A stretch of DNA of 64,000 bases from contig NZ_JAFFJU010000002.1 of NCBI RefSeq assembly GCF_016924655.1, forward strand, positions 496,001 through 560,000, read 5' to 3'. Below the pieces are notes generated by a model. The model was not told where the DNA came from. It worked only from the letters and a program-made list of their open reading frames with translations, and did not search any database. Below, in pieces: positions 17,683 through 26,461 of this stretch; position 1 is the first letter of the stretch; every line of letters begins with the position of its first letter. Made by a program: the position numbers and the translations under genes. Source of the stretch: Sphingomonas arenae (GTDB lineage: Bacteria > Pseudomonadota > Alphaproteobacteria > Sphingomonadales > Sphingomonadaceae).

Positions 17683-19344
17683 ATGGCAATGCTGGTCTAT
17701 GGCGACCACGACCAACAGCTGAGACCCCGCAACCGGCTTGCCGAGCTGGAGCGTGAGCGACGCAGGCTGGAAGCCTTACCGACCGGACTGCAGCGCCATG
17801 CCGCGCTGACCAGCCTGTTCATCGATCTTGCCGGACTGGTCCAGGGTGTCGCCGATGCCTGCTTTGCGGAGCACGAACAGGACTCGACATGGCCGGCCGA
17901 GCGGGCGCTCATGCGGCAATTGGTCGACATGGCCGAGGCGGTAGTGCTCTCGTGGCAAGGCGGCACGCCGGCGCTCGCTCCGATCTTCGCTCCGGCCGGT
18001 CTGCCCCGAGAGGTGCGCGTGCGACTGCCGGAAGGCTATGCCTTCTACGCCCTGTATCCGGAGGCATACGCAATTGCCGCCCGCCAGCTGAAGCTCAGCG
18101 GCCCGGCCAAGGTCATCGGCCTGCGCAGCATCGGCACGGGCCTCGCCGCGGTCGCCGCCGCCACCCTCTGCGCTCCGCCGCCGGCGACCCTGAGGCCGGT
18201 CGGACACCCATTCGACCGCAAGCTCTCGCTGTCGCCGGCGCTCGCCGCCGAGCTGCTCGATGACCGATCCCATTACGTGATCGTCGACGAGGGCCCCGGC
18301 CTCTCTGGCAGCAGCTTCGGGGCGGTTGCCGACTGGCTGGAGAACCATGGCATTCCGGCCGAGCGCATCGCCTTCCTCCCCGGGCACGGCGGACACCTCG
18401 GGCCGCAGGCGAACGAGCGTCACCGCGCGCGCTGGGCCAAAGCGCAGCGGCCTGTCGCCGCTCTGGACGATCATCTGCAAGGATGGAACGAGGATTTGCT
18501 CGGGCCGATCGACGGATCGCTGGCCGACATTAGCGGGGGTCAATGGCGCCCTCTCTGGTCTGCCGCCGAGGCTGCGTGGCCTCCCGTCAACCCGGTCTGG
18601 GAGCGCCGCAAGTTCCTCGCTCGGCGCGGCCCCGACAGCTGGCTGGTCAAGTTTGCCGGCCTCGGCCGCATCGGTCAGGAGAAACTCACCCTCGCGCACC
18701 ACCTGCACGATGCCGGCTTCGGCGCAGAGGTTGCGGGGCTCGCGCATGGCTGGCTGATCCAGCGCTGGCACGAGGACGCAGCACCGACCCGGCCCACATC
18801 CGAGGAAGTCGCCCGCTACCTGCGCCTGCGCTCCTTCCTGCCCGCCGAGCAGGGCGCCTCGCTGGCCGATCTCCTCGCAATGGCTCGGCACAATGTGCCC
18901 GCCCTGGGCCGCTGGAGTCCCGACTTGGACACGCTTCAGCCGCGCCTGAGGCCGGTGCGCATAGATGGCCGCATGGCCGCACACGAGTGGTTGCGGCTGC
19001 CGTCAGGCCAACTCCTCAAAGCCGACGCCTTGGACCATCATGCCAGCCACGACCTCGTCGGCTGCCAGGACCTCGCCTGGGACCTGGCAGGTGCGGCCGT
19101 CGAGCTAGACCTGCCCGAAGACGAGGTAACGAGCCTTCAGCAACAGCTCGGCACCGACCCGGACCTGCTCGCCTTCTACCTGCCTGCTTACACCGCCTTC
19201 CGCATCGGCGCGCACCGGATCAGTGCGTCCATGCTCGCGCACTGGCCAGAGGAGCAAGCTCGCCACAAGGCCGCTGCCGATCGGCTGGAGGCGCGCCTGT
19301 CAGCGCCCGTAGATGCGATCGAGCACATGCGCCACGTCGCCTAG
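17683..19344 (+). CDS. Phosphoribosyltransferase-like / kinase-like fusion protein
   Basis: This is a 553-residue protein I do not recognise as a named family. Residues about 110-240 look like a phosphoribosyltransferase fold: IGLRSIGTGLAAV (145-157), then YVIVDEGPGLSGSSF (198-212), resembling the PRPP-binding loop. The second half (about 310-500) resembles a degenerate aminoglycoside-phosphotransferase fold, with WLVKFAGLGRIGQEKL, then AHEWLRLPSGQLLKAD and QDLAWDLAGAA near residue 460. The start is ATG 17683, eight bases after the epimerase stop; an earlier in-frame start lies inside that gene. The 3' end overlaps the convergent oxidoreductase by 45 bases. Its role in the glycan pathway is unknown. 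Confidence 0.72.
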   Translation: MAMLVYGDHDQQLRPRNRLAELERERRRLEALPTGLQRHAALTSLFIDLAGLVQGVADACFAEHEQDSTWPAERALMRQLVDMAEAVVLSWQGGTPALAPIFAPAGLPREVRVRLPEGYAFYALYPEAYAIAARQLKLSGPAKVIGLRSIGTGLAAVAAATLCAPPPATLRPVGHPFDRKLSLSPALAAELLDDRSHYVIVDEGPGLSGSSFGAVADWLENHGIPAERIAFLPGHGGHLGPQANERHRARWAKAQRPVAALDDHLQGWNEDLLGPIDGSLADISGGQWRPLWSAAEAAWPPVNPVWERRKFLARRGPDSWLVKFAGLGRIGQEKLTLAHHLHDAGFGAEVAGLAHGWLIQRWHEDAAPTRPTSEEVARYLRLRSFLPAEQGASLADLLAMARHNVPALGRWSPDLDTLQPRLRPVRIDGRMAAHEWLRLPSGQLLKADALDHHASHDLVGCQDLAWDLAGAAVELDLPEDEVTSLQQQLGTDPDLLAFYLPAYTAFRIGAHRISASMLAHWPEEQARHKAAADRLEARLSAPVDAIEHMRHVA

Positions 19345-20289
19345 CCGCTCGGCCTCAGGGTCGAACCGCGCGCCGGCCGCAAGCCGTCGCGCCCAGTCCG
19401 CCGCTGCGCGGCCGCCCCAATCGTCCTCGCGGTCGGCCAGCGGCTCGTTCGCCGTGCCGCGCATCCGCACCGCGTCGAAGGCATAGAAGCTGCCATCCAC
19501 ATTTCGCAGCGCCGCCGCGCCCTCGGTCCCATAGAAGTCGGCGGCGATCACCGCCTCCTGCCCTGCAGGGAGGCGCCAGGAGCAGGCCAGCCGCAGCACC
19601 GCGCCGCTCGCCAGCGTCACGGTCGCGACTGCATAGTCCTCGACCTGCTCGGCAGGGTCACGCAGCGGCGCGCCGTCAGACAGCAGGTGTGACTCGATCC
19701 CGACCACTTCCGGCCAGTCCAGCGCCCACAAGGCCAAGTCGACGAGGTGGACGCCTAAATCCATCACGCACCCGCCGCCCGACAGCGCCGGATCGTAGAA
19801 CCACGGCTTGTCCGGACCATAGGCGTTGTGGAACGTCAGATCGGCCGCGAATGACTGCCCCAGCTCGCCAGCCCGCAGCATCTCACGGATACGCTGCATC
19901 CCGCTGGTGAAGCGATAGCTCAGGTCCACCCCCAGCAGCCGATCCGCCGCCCGCGCTGCCTCGACCACGGCGCGCACCTCTGCCTCAGTCCGCCCGAGCG
20001 GCTTCTGGCAGAAGACCGCCACGCCCGCCTCCAGCGCCCGGATCGACTGCTCGGCATGAAGCGCGCTGGGGCTTGCGATCACCAGCCCGTCCAGATCCTG
20101 GGTCAGCAGTTCGTCCAGCGTATCCACCGCCGCTGCGTCCGGCGCGAGAGCGAGTGCAGCGGCGCGCATGTCGTCGTTGGGGTCGGCCACCGCCGCGACG
20201 TCGATCGCGCCCGTGTTCACCATCGCTTCCATGCGGTGCCGGCCGATCCAGCCCACACCAAGGAAACCAAGGCTTGGGCGCTCGCTCAT
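19300..20289 (-). CDS. Gfo/Idh/MocA family oxidoreductase
   Basis: This 329-residue NAD(P)-dependent dehydrogenase acts on sugars, cyclitols or nucleotide sugars. The Rossmann start is LGFLGVGWIGRHRMEAM and the usual EKP motif is CQKPLGRTEAEV (Lys retained, Glu replaced by Gln). YRFTSGMQRIREML and GGCVMDLGVHLVDLALW give the substrate-side Asp and His. The ATG overlaps the stop of the upstream dehydrogenase. Family members include inositol dehydrogenases, which is interesting beside an inositol synthesis module. The substrate remains unassigned. Confidence 0.88.
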   Translation of the reverse strand: MSERPSLGFLGVGWIGRHRMEAMVNTGAIDVAAVADPNDDMRAAALALAPDAAAVDTLDELLTQDLDGLVIASPSALHAEQSIRALEAGVAVFCQKPLGRTEAEVRAVVEAARAADRLLGVDLSYRFTSGMQRIREMLRAGELGQSFAADLTFHNAYGPDKPWFYDPALSGGGCVMDLGVHLVDLALWALDWPEVVGIESHLLSDGAPLRDPAEQVEDYAVATVTLASGAVLRLACSWRLPAGQEAVIAADFYGTEGAAALRNVDGSFYAFDAVRMRGTANEPLADREDDWGGRAAADWARRLAAGARFDPEAERLGDVAHVLDRIYGR

Positions 20290-21239
20290 GGGACCACGAT
20301 CGCCTTGAGGAAGCCCATGGGCCGGTCGCGCGTGTCGTCCAGCGCCTGCGCGAGTTCGTCGAGCTTGTAGCGGTGCGTGTACAGCGGCGAGGGATCCAGC
20401 CGCCCGCTCGCCACGGCCTGAACCGCCTCGCGAATGCCCTCGACGTACACTGCGGGGTCGCGCTCATGGGCGTTGATCACGTCGATCCCCCGCCAGTTCC
20501 ACAGCCACATGTTTACGGTCCGCGGCCCGTCCTGGTGGTAGCCCGCTACGATCAGCTTGCCGCGTTCGGCGGTGATCTCCGTTGCAAGGTCCAGCGGCCA
20601 CTGCTTGCCAACCGCCTCGATGACGCGCTCGCAAAACTTGCCGTCAGTCAACTCTTTGACCTGCTCAACGATGCGCTGGTGGTCGTCCATCGGGATGACC
20701 TCCGCGGCCCCGAATTGCCGAGCCACGTCGAGCGAGTACTCCCGGCGTGAGATGGCGATGACCCGCGCGCCGGCATCGGTCGCCAGCCGGGTCAGCAGCG
20801 CTCCCAGAAAGCCGATCCCCACGATCGCGACGGTCTGGCCGGCGCGGATGTCGGCCCGCTTGAAGATGTTGAAGGCACAGCCCAGCGGCTCTCCGGGGAA
20901 CGGCTGGTCGGCCAGATTCGCCGGCAGCTTCACGACCTTGTCCGCCTCTGCCAGGTCATGGCTGGCGTAGCTGTTGTAGCTGAGCGCAGCCACACGGTCG
21001 CCGACCTCCAGCCCCGCAACTCCCTCGCCGATCGCCTCGATCACCCCCCAGCCCTCGTGCCCCATGCCGCCGGGCTCGCCGGGGTAGGTTAGCCACTCCG
21101 GCCCGCTCCATGGCCCAAGGTTGGAAGCGCACACGCCGCAGCCTTCCAGCTTCACCCGAACCTGCCCGGGACCAGGCTCTGGCAGTGGCAGCTGCTGCAT
21201 GGTGATCTTCGCCGGACCGCTCAGCACTGCCGCGCGCAT
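20286..21239 (-). CDS. Medium-chain alcohol dehydrogenase-like protein (MDR family)
   Basis: This 317-residue dehydrogenase has CGVCASN (about 33-39) and GGMGHEGWGVIEAIG as catalytic-zinc and fold motifs. A Rossmann VAIVGIGFLGALL lies near residue 150. The four-cysteine structural-zinc loop of classical zinc alcohol dehydrogenases is absent, making it shorter than the usual 340-370. ATG 21239 has AGGTGAG upstream; the in-frame extension to 21518 lies in the neighbouring gene. It is coupled to the Gfo/Idh/MocA enzyme, so the two may form an oxidation-reduction (epimerisation) pair on one sugar or cyclitol. Confidence 0.85.
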   Translation of the reverse strand: MRAAVLSGPAKITMQQLPLPEPGPGQVRVKLEGCGVCASNLGPWSGPEWLTYPGEPGGMGHEGWGVIEAIGEGVAGLEVGDRVAALSYNSYASHDLAEADKVVKLPANLADQPFPGEPLGCAFNIFKRADIRAGQTVAIVGIGFLGALLTRLATDAGARVIAISRREYSLDVARQFGAAEVIPMDDHQRIVEQVKELTDGKFCERVIEAVGKQWPLDLATEITAERGKLIVAGYHQDGPRTVNMWLWNWRGIDVINAHERDPAVYVEGIREAVQAVASGRLDPSPLYTHRYKLDELAQALDDTRDRPMGFLKAIVVP

Positions 21240-21302
21240 GGTCCGCTCACCTGTCAATTGGTCCGCCACTCGCCCCCTCTTTTCCAGTCGTTGCACCGGC
21301 AG

Positions 21303-21327
21303 AACGGCGCAGACAGACGTTGGTTCA
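21303..21327 (-). promoter_or_regulatory. EcfG-like promoter upstream of the dehydrogenase pair
   Basis: On the minus strand TGAAC (21327-21323), a 16-base spacer and a perfect CGTT (21306-21303) match the EcfG general-stress format with one -35 mismatch. The opposite strand here carries AACAAAGCT, the same 9-mer found three times in the divergent promoter region at 9758-9847. The leader before ATG 21239 would be about 55 bases. Confidence 0.42.
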
Positions 21328-21334
21328 ACAAAGC

Positions 21335-21829
21335 TCAGCGCAGGTGCGAATAAGCGATGGCGGCGAACTGCTCGAATGCCGGTGGACGGTGCCCATGCGC
21401 CCGCATCCACGCAGCCCAGCCGTCGAACTGCCGAGGGCTCGGCGACACGTGCATTCGCCGCTGCTTGGCCTGTGCGAGCGCCTGGAGCGGCTCCATGCCC
21501 CTGTCCACCATCACGCACAGCGCCAGCATGGCGGAGCGGCCGATGCCATGCTGGCAGTGGATCAGCACCCGTTGGTCGCGGTCGAGATGCTGGGACGCGA
21601 AAGCCACGCCCTGATCCAACATCTCCAGGGTTACCGGGTGCAGATCCGGTGTCGGCAGGTGCAGGAACCGCAGGTTCGCCCGAGCCAGCGCCTCGGCGTC
21701 ATCGCGATCCTCCTCGCGCATGTCGACCACGGCTCGGATCGAATGATCACGGGCCAGCGCCGGGGCGCTCTCAGCCGGAAAGCACCCACCTACCGCCAGC
21801 CCATCCATGACCCAGTGGAAGTTCCTCAA
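21335..21829 (-). CDS. Dual-specificity (cysteine) protein phosphatase
   Basis: This is a small 164-residue phosphatase of the DSP/PTP superfamily. The P-loop HCQHGIGRS (91-99) holds the catalytic Cys92 and Arg98. HLPTPDLHP supplies a likely general-acid Asp62, and VVDMREEDRDDAE lies near the start. I choose TTG 21829 because it overlaps the upstream stop (TTGA) and gives the typical N-terminus RNFHWVMDGLAVGG; an ATG seven codons in is the alternative. Such enzymes can act on phosphoproteins or on phosphorylated glycans and inositides; which applies here is open. Confidence 0.86.
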   Translation of the reverse strand: MRNFHWVMDGLAVGGCFPAESAPALARDHSIRAVVDMREEDRDDAEALARANLRFLHLPTPDLHPVTLEMLDQGVAFASQHLDRDQRVLIHCQHGIGRSAMLALCVMVDRGMEPLQALAQAKQRRMHVSPSPRQFDGWAAWMRAHGHRPPAFEQFAAIAYSHLR

Positions 21830-23241
21830 GCCGCGCGATCTCCCAGCCGCTTCTCCACCCGGTCGAGCCACTCGCCCATCGGCCCGCGCGAATAGGTCAG
21901 CGCCTGATAAACGGTCAGCGCCCACCGGCCCCAGCGGGTGTAGATTGCCGGCCGTCCGGTCCGGTGGGCCACCGCCGCCATCCGGTGGCTCCAGGCCGCG
22001 ATGTGCGCCCGCATGCGATAGACCAGCTTGCGCCGCCACGGCAGCCCCCCCGCGCTCGGCGCTAACCGCTTGCGCGGCCTGACCCCACGCCGCCACCAGG
22101 TCAGCCGGTAGGCCAGTCCCTCGCGCCGTTGCCGAAAGCCCGCGGCCTGTGTTTGCTCGATGAACGCTGCATCGACCGGCGTCAGCTCTAGCCGCCCCGC
22201 CGCACGCGCCTCCTCCACCATCCGGTGCAGATCGGGCGAGCGGACCACCACGACGTTGGTCCCGCGCCCATCTGAGGAGTAGGGCTCCACCCACGCATCT
22301 CCGAACGCGATGTCCGCCGTTTCTGCCACCACATCGTCGCAGAAGTTGCAGGCAGACGCCTGGAAGAAGCCTGCCCCCCAATCGCCGTCGACCAGGTGCC
22401 ACCAGTCCTGCGCAGCGGCGCTGCCGTCCTCCATGGTCAGGTGTGCACGATACCAGTTGGCCGGCCGCCCGGCGTCCTTGATGCGGTAGTCCACCGCCCT
22501 CACCCGCTCCAGCTCCTGCCCGAGCTGCCACGCAAAGCTCTCCACGAAGCGCGCGCTCTTCATGTGCCCGCAGAACAGGCCCAGCGTATGCGTCACCCGC
22601 TCGGCGATGATCGGGTCTGAGCGGCGCAGCAGGTGAATGGCCTTGATGAAGCAGGGCACGCCCACGACGGCATAGCGACCCGGCACCGCACGGATCTCGC
22701 GCAGCACTTCCGACAGCTCGATCGGATAGTAGCGGGACTTTGCACCGTTCCCGAGCTCTTCCACGGTGCGTGAGATCCCATAGCGGAAGAACCGGCCATC
22801 GTTTGCCGGGTTCGCGGGAGCGACATGCGCCACCGCATCGATCCTGCCCGTCCGCAGCAGCTCGGCGGCGACCCAGGTGACCATGCCGCCCGAGCTGCCG
22901 TTGGCCCGGAACTCCTCTTCCGCCACATGGCCGACGTAAGCGCCATCGAACCGCCCGACCTTTCCATCCGCCACCTGCGCGTGCGGGAAGCGGCTGAGCG
23001 CAATTGCATCCTCATTCGCGGCAGCCGGAGAGAACGGACAGCGCCGCGCGAAGTCAGCGGTTCGCTCACGATACCAGTCGGACGGACCATCGGGCTTCAG
23101 CAGTCCATGCTCATCAAAGCGCATCGCCGCGCCGGGCACGTCCGCGACGCAGCTGCCGCAGCCGATGCACAGCCCCGACCGGACAATGTCGCGGGGGCTG
23201 AGGGGCTGCTCTCGTGCCAGGGGGTCAGGAAAGTGCTGCAT
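21826..23241 (-). CDS. FrhB-like Fe-S oxidoreductase (coenzyme F420 hydrogenase beta-subunit family)
   Basis: This 471-residue protein resembles FrhB/FdhB flavin and Fe-S proteins often found in polysaccharide loci. An N-terminal CIGCGSC (Cys25, 28, 31) would bind a cluster, but the usual fourth ligand in a CxxxCP setting is replaced (DVPGAA). Further conserved parts are GSSGGMVTWVAAELL, GVPCFIKAIHLLRR, a C-GH pair in LGLFCGHMKSARFVES, and CNFCDDVVAETADIAFGDAW. ATG 23241 overlaps the pyruvyltransferase end; a GTG at 23265 is possible. It likely reduces or oxidises a sugar moiety in concert with the adjacent pyruvyltransferase. Confidence 0.84.
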   Translation of the reverse strand: MQHFPDPLAREQPLSPRDIVRSGLCIGCGSCVADVPGAAMRFDEHGLLKPDGPSDWYRERTADFARRCPFSPAAANEDAIALSRFPHAQVADGKVGRFDGAYVGHVAEEEFRANGSSGGMVTWVAAELLRTGRIDAVAHVAPANPANDGRFFRYGISRTVEELGNGAKSRYYPIELSEVLREIRAVPGRYAVVGVPCFIKAIHLLRRSDPIIAERVTHTLGLFCGHMKSARFVESFAWQLGQELERVRAVDYRIKDAGRPANWYRAHLTMEDGSAAAQDWWHLVDGDWGAGFFQASACNFCDDVVAETADIAFGDAWVEPYSSDGRGTNVVVVRSPDLHRMVEEARAAGRLELTPVDAAFIEQTQAAGFRQRREGLAYRLTWWRRGVRPRKRLAPSAGGLPWRRKLVYRMRAHIAAWSHRMAAVAHRTGRPAIYTRWGRWALTVYQALTYSRGPMGEWLDRVEKRLGDRAA

Positions 23242-24322
23242 CGAGATAATCTTGCGAGCGGGCACGATAGGAGCGGATGTTTGCCTCTACCGCCTCGCTC
23301 ACCGGCTCAGCCATCAGGCGATCGAACTCCGCAGATTGCGTACCATCTGTCACCACTCGGTCCGTCGCATGGAGCTTCGCTGTGAGATCCCGGATCTTGT
23401 TGAAACGATAGTCGCTGGGGCTCGCGACAAAGGGCTTTCCGTTCAGCAGGGCGAACACGCAGCCGTGGAAGAAGTTCGTGACCACGGCGTTCGCGCCCGC
23501 CATCCACCGCGCGAACTCCATCGGGCCCTCGTCGATCCGCTGCTCGTGGGTCCACTCGTTTGAATAGCCAAGGCTTATCAGCCTCGTGCCGGTCTCGTCT
23601 GCCCAGCGGCGCACCTGCTGGACAAGCCACCACGGCAGGCCATGGCCATAGACGACGGCGTACGGATGCTCCGCGGGCATCGGCTCGGCGCGCGCGAAAT
23701 CGGGCCACTGAAGGCAGGGATCAAGCACCACTGCAGGATCCAGGCCGGTGGCTCCCTTCACCAGCGACCGGGAGTTCGCGTCGCGCACGGAAATCGCGTC
23801 GAACCGGCGCAGGCGCTCGGCCCAGTGTGGGTGAACCCCATCATCCGCATCGTGATTGCCAAAGCTCGCGGCGTACGAGACCAGCCGCTCTGTCTGCAGG
23901 CCGGAACCGAAGAAGATCGGCTTAGCCCGGTACCAGGGATGGCGGAAGTTCCAGACCTCGTCACTGCCGACCACGACCGCGTCATAGCTGCCGGCAGCTT
24001 CCGGGCTTTCGAGCGGAAACGCTCTCGATCGCGGCAGATGATCCCACGCATCGAAGAAGCGCCGAGCCTTGCGCTTGTACTTCTTCAACTCGGGCCGACT
24101 GGACCGTTCGGGCAGGCCGGGCTGAAGCGAGCAGCGCCACTCCGCCAGGTTCACTTCCGGGGAGTCGTGGTCCAGCAGTTCGGCCTGGACGCCTCGCTGC
24201 TGCAGCCCTTCCACCAGGCAACGCGCTTGCCAGTAGGAACCGTAGTTGATGCAGCGATGAAAGGTGAGAACCCCGATCGAGCCCGATTGCGCCATTGCCC
24301 GACAACATGCCGGAAGCGTCAC
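23225..24322 (-). CDS. Polysaccharide pyruvyl transferase family protein
   Basis: This 365-residue enzyme is predicted to transfer a pyruvyl ketal from phosphoenolpyruvate to a sugar. The N-terminal VLTFHRCINYGSYWQARCLVE is the typical opening. VVVGSDEVWNFRHPWY and the terminal NAVVTNFFHGCVFALLNGKPFV are the diagnostic family motifs. GTG 24322 is supported by GGAGG four bases upstream. It is followed immediately, with overlap, by the FrhB-like gene; this pair is common in exopolysaccharide clusters. Pyruvylation would add negative charge to the glycan. Confidence 0.88.
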   Translation of the reverse strand: MTLPACCRAMAQSGSIGVLTFHRCINYGSYWQARCLVEGLQQRGVQAELLDHDSPEVNLAEWRCSLQPGLPERSSRPELKKYKRKARRFFDAWDHLPRSRAFPLESPEAAGSYDAVVVGSDEVWNFRHPWYRAKPIFFGSGLQTERLVSYAASFGNHDADDGVHPHWAERLRRFDAISVRDANSRSLVKGATGLDPAVVLDPCLQWPDFARAEPMPAEHPYAVVYGHGLPWWLVQQVRRWADETGTRLISLGYSNEWTHEQRIDEGPMEFARWMAGANAVVTNFFHGCVFALLNGKPFVASPSDYRFNKIRDLTAKLHATDRVVTDGTQSAEFDRLMAEPVSEAVEANIRSYRARSQDYLDAALS

Positions 24323-24406
24323 GGTTCCTCCGAATGGCCGTGTGCCAGGCCGTGACCCTCAGCTAAGCGTGTGATAGGTGCCGACTATGGGTGCGAAGGG
24401 ATTTGA

Positions 24407-25153
24407 ATGATCTTCGACCGGTACGATAGGATCAGGATCGTCAACCTTCCGGCCCGCACCGATCGGCGAGCCGAGATGATTGCTGAGCTCCAAGCCATCG
24501 GCCAGGCCACGAACCCGACGCTCGCCTTCTTCGACGCGATCCAGGTTGAGGACGCAGGGCTGTTCCGGTGCGCCGGTTCGCACGGCTGCTACCTGAGCCA
24601 CCTGCAAATTTTGGAGGAGGCGTCGCGTGCAGGGGAAAGCGTCCTCATCCTTCAGGACGATTGTGAGTTCCTCCCCGCGGTTCACGACGACAACCTGCCG
24701 ACCGACTGCGACATCCTGTACGGCGGATATCTTGCGTCCGATCCGTCGGACCTTCACGGCAGCGACATCATCGGTGCGCATTGCATGGGGTTCAGCGCCC
24801 GGGCAGCAGCGAAGGCAGCAGCCTACCTGAGGAGCTTGCTCGATCTATCGACATCGCCGGACCCGAAAGCAGCTGCCCAACCCGGCTTCAATCCGTCCAT
24901 GCGCCCACCGATCGACGGCGCCTGTGTATGGTTCCGTCGTGCCCATCCGGAACTGACGACGGTCTTCCACCTCGTCGCGAACCAGCGTTCCTCACGGTCC
25001 GACATTGCACCGCCGCGCTTCTACGATCGCGTCTGGGGTTTGCGCTCTCTTACAGCATTGGCCCGGAGCCTAAAGCGCCAGCTCCCTCACCCGGACCCGG
25101 TGCGCGAGGCCAACCCGAGCTTCGTCAGGAAACCGGCGTCGCCGCGTCGCTGA
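24407..25153 (+). CDS. Glycosyltransferase family 25-like protein
   Basis: This 248-residue LPS-type glycosyltransferase opens with IRIVNLPARTDRRAEM, the standard GT25 start. GCYLSHLQILEEA follows, then an acidic donor motif LILQDDCEFLP (about residues 82-92) and a GAHCMGFSARAA segment. It stands alone on the plus strand between two minus-strand blocks and its last 29 bases overlap the convergent ATP-grasp gene. It is shorter than many GT25 enzymes and probably adds one sugar to a lipid-linked or surface glycan. Confidence 0.83.
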   Translation: MIFDRYDRIRIVNLPARTDRRAEMIAELQAIGQATNPTLAFFDAIQVEDAGLFRCAGSHGCYLSHLQILEEASRAGESVLILQDDCEFLPAVHDDNLPTDCDILYGGYLASDPSDLHGSDIIGAHCMGFSARAAAKAAAYLRSLLDLSTSPDPKAAAQPGFNPSMRPPIDGACVWFRRAHPELTTVFHLVANQRSSRSDIAPPRFYDRVWGLRSLTALARSLKRQLPHPDPVREANPSFVRKPASPRR

Positions 25154-26459
25154 TCGGCTCGTGCTGCTCCAGGTGTGACAGCAGCAGCTTGGGCAGAGCC
25201 GTCGCTCCGAGCGGCCCACCATGTGCCATCTGAACGACTTCGGCACACCAGTTGGGGTTAGCCTCCAGCAGCAGGGGTCCTTGGTCCGTCAACGCGATGT
25301 CCCATCCAATGGCCGCGCTTTTGGGGAACGCCTCATGGACCTTCAGCGCGAGCGAACGCGCCTCCTCCCAGAACGGCAGCCGCTCGCCGGTGATAGGAGC
25401 ACCGGAGTCCGGGTGAGTATCCAGATCGGCCTTGCGGATGTCCTTGTACACGGCGCGTCCGAGAACACCGGTGTGCAGGTCGATCGGCGCTGCCAGTCCG
25501 CCTGCAGCGAAGTTGTCGACGTGGCTTGATCCGGTTGCCATCCGCAGCGCCGCCGTGATGATCTCGGGAGGGCCGACCACGGAACGGGCGGTGACGATCC
25601 TGACGGTGCACAGCGCCCCATTACTGAAGCGCTCGACTTGGGGGTGGTTGCGTAACTCACGCTGTATGACGTGCGGGCGGGGTTCCTGCAGAGCGCGTTC
25701 ACCCTGCACCATCAGCCGCGGAATGCGTGCCGCCAGGCGCTTCCACAACGGCAGCGTAACGCCTTCCGCCGAGAGTGTCGCAACATGTTGAACGAGCTGC
25801 CCGGCGGTAAGCTGTCGACCGTCGGACCGATAGGTTTCGGTTCGTTCATCGAACACCCAAAGCTCAGCCCCCCGCCCGCACAGCAGATTGGTCGACTTCA
25901 CGAACAGGTTCGCGCGCGGCAAGGATGTTTCGAGCGGCCCGCCTACCGCTCGGCCATTCTCGAAAAGCGCAACGGTGTTCACGTGCGGCAGGCCGGCCCT
26001 TCGGCATGCGTCTGCAAAGCGCACCTTGTCGTCGAGAATGAGCATCTCCTTGCCATCGTTGGCAGCAAGGAGGATCGGCTTGAGCAGCCGAGAAGACAGG
26101 AACCGCCGGGCAAGAGCAGCCCGCTCGGGCAAGTACAGCTTGAACCGGTAATAGCCCGCTGGCCAATAGACCTGTTCGACGCAAGTGCGGAGGCAATCCA
26201 GAAGCACTGCCGTGAAGCTTCTCCCCGACGTCCACGCTGCGTGCCTGCCGTAGATTGCAGTCTGGCGAACCACTCCCGGAAAAACCCTCAGGTACCAGGC
26301 TCTCGGGCTTCGAGCGCTCAGGACGTGGGCGGCGAAGTAACGGCGGAGTGCCTCTTCCGCTTGGGTCGTCTCCATCGCGGCCGATGCTTGGGTTGAGGGT
26401 TCCGGCACGCTCGAGGCCGCGCAGCTTCCAGTCGATTGCGCTTTGGCCGGGCGGATCAT
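25125..26459 (-). CDS. Sugar-transfer-associated ATP-grasp protein 1
   Basis: This 444-residue protein of the ATPgrasp_ST type is proposed to ligate an amino or carboxyl group onto cell-surface sugars. Visible are LILDDKVRFADACRRAGLP, an ATP-binding LFVKSTNLLCGRGAELW, NGALCTVRIVTARS and the metal/ATP end IGWDIALTDQGPLLLEANPN. ATG 26459 is chosen because GGGAG lies six bases upstream; GTG 26474 and a later ATG are alternatives. It shares the full motif order with the gene at 27179-28456, from which it is separated by an ACT-domain gene on the other strand. Confidence 0.85.
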   Translation of the reverse strand: MIRPAKAQSTGSCAASSVPEPSTQASAAMETTQAEEALRRYFAAHVLSARSPRAWYLRVFPGVVRQTAIYGRHAAWTSGRSFTAVLLDCLRTCVEQVYWPAGYYRFKLYLPERAALARRFLSSRLLKPILLAANDGKEMLILDDKVRFADACRRAGLPHVNTVALFENGRAVGGPLETSLPRANLFVKSTNLLCGRGAELWVFDERTETYRSDGRQLTAGQLVQHVATLSAEGVTLPLWKRLAARIPRLMVQGERALQEPRPHVIQRELRNHPQVERFSNGALCTVRIVTARSVVGPPEIITAALRMATGSSHVDNFAAGGLAAPIDLHTGVLGRAVYKDIRKADLDTHPDSGAPITGERLPFWEEARSLALKVHEAFPKSAAIGWDIALTDQGPLLLEANPNWCAEVVQMAHGGPLGATALPKLLLSHLEQHEPISDAATPVS

Positions 26460-26461
26460 CA

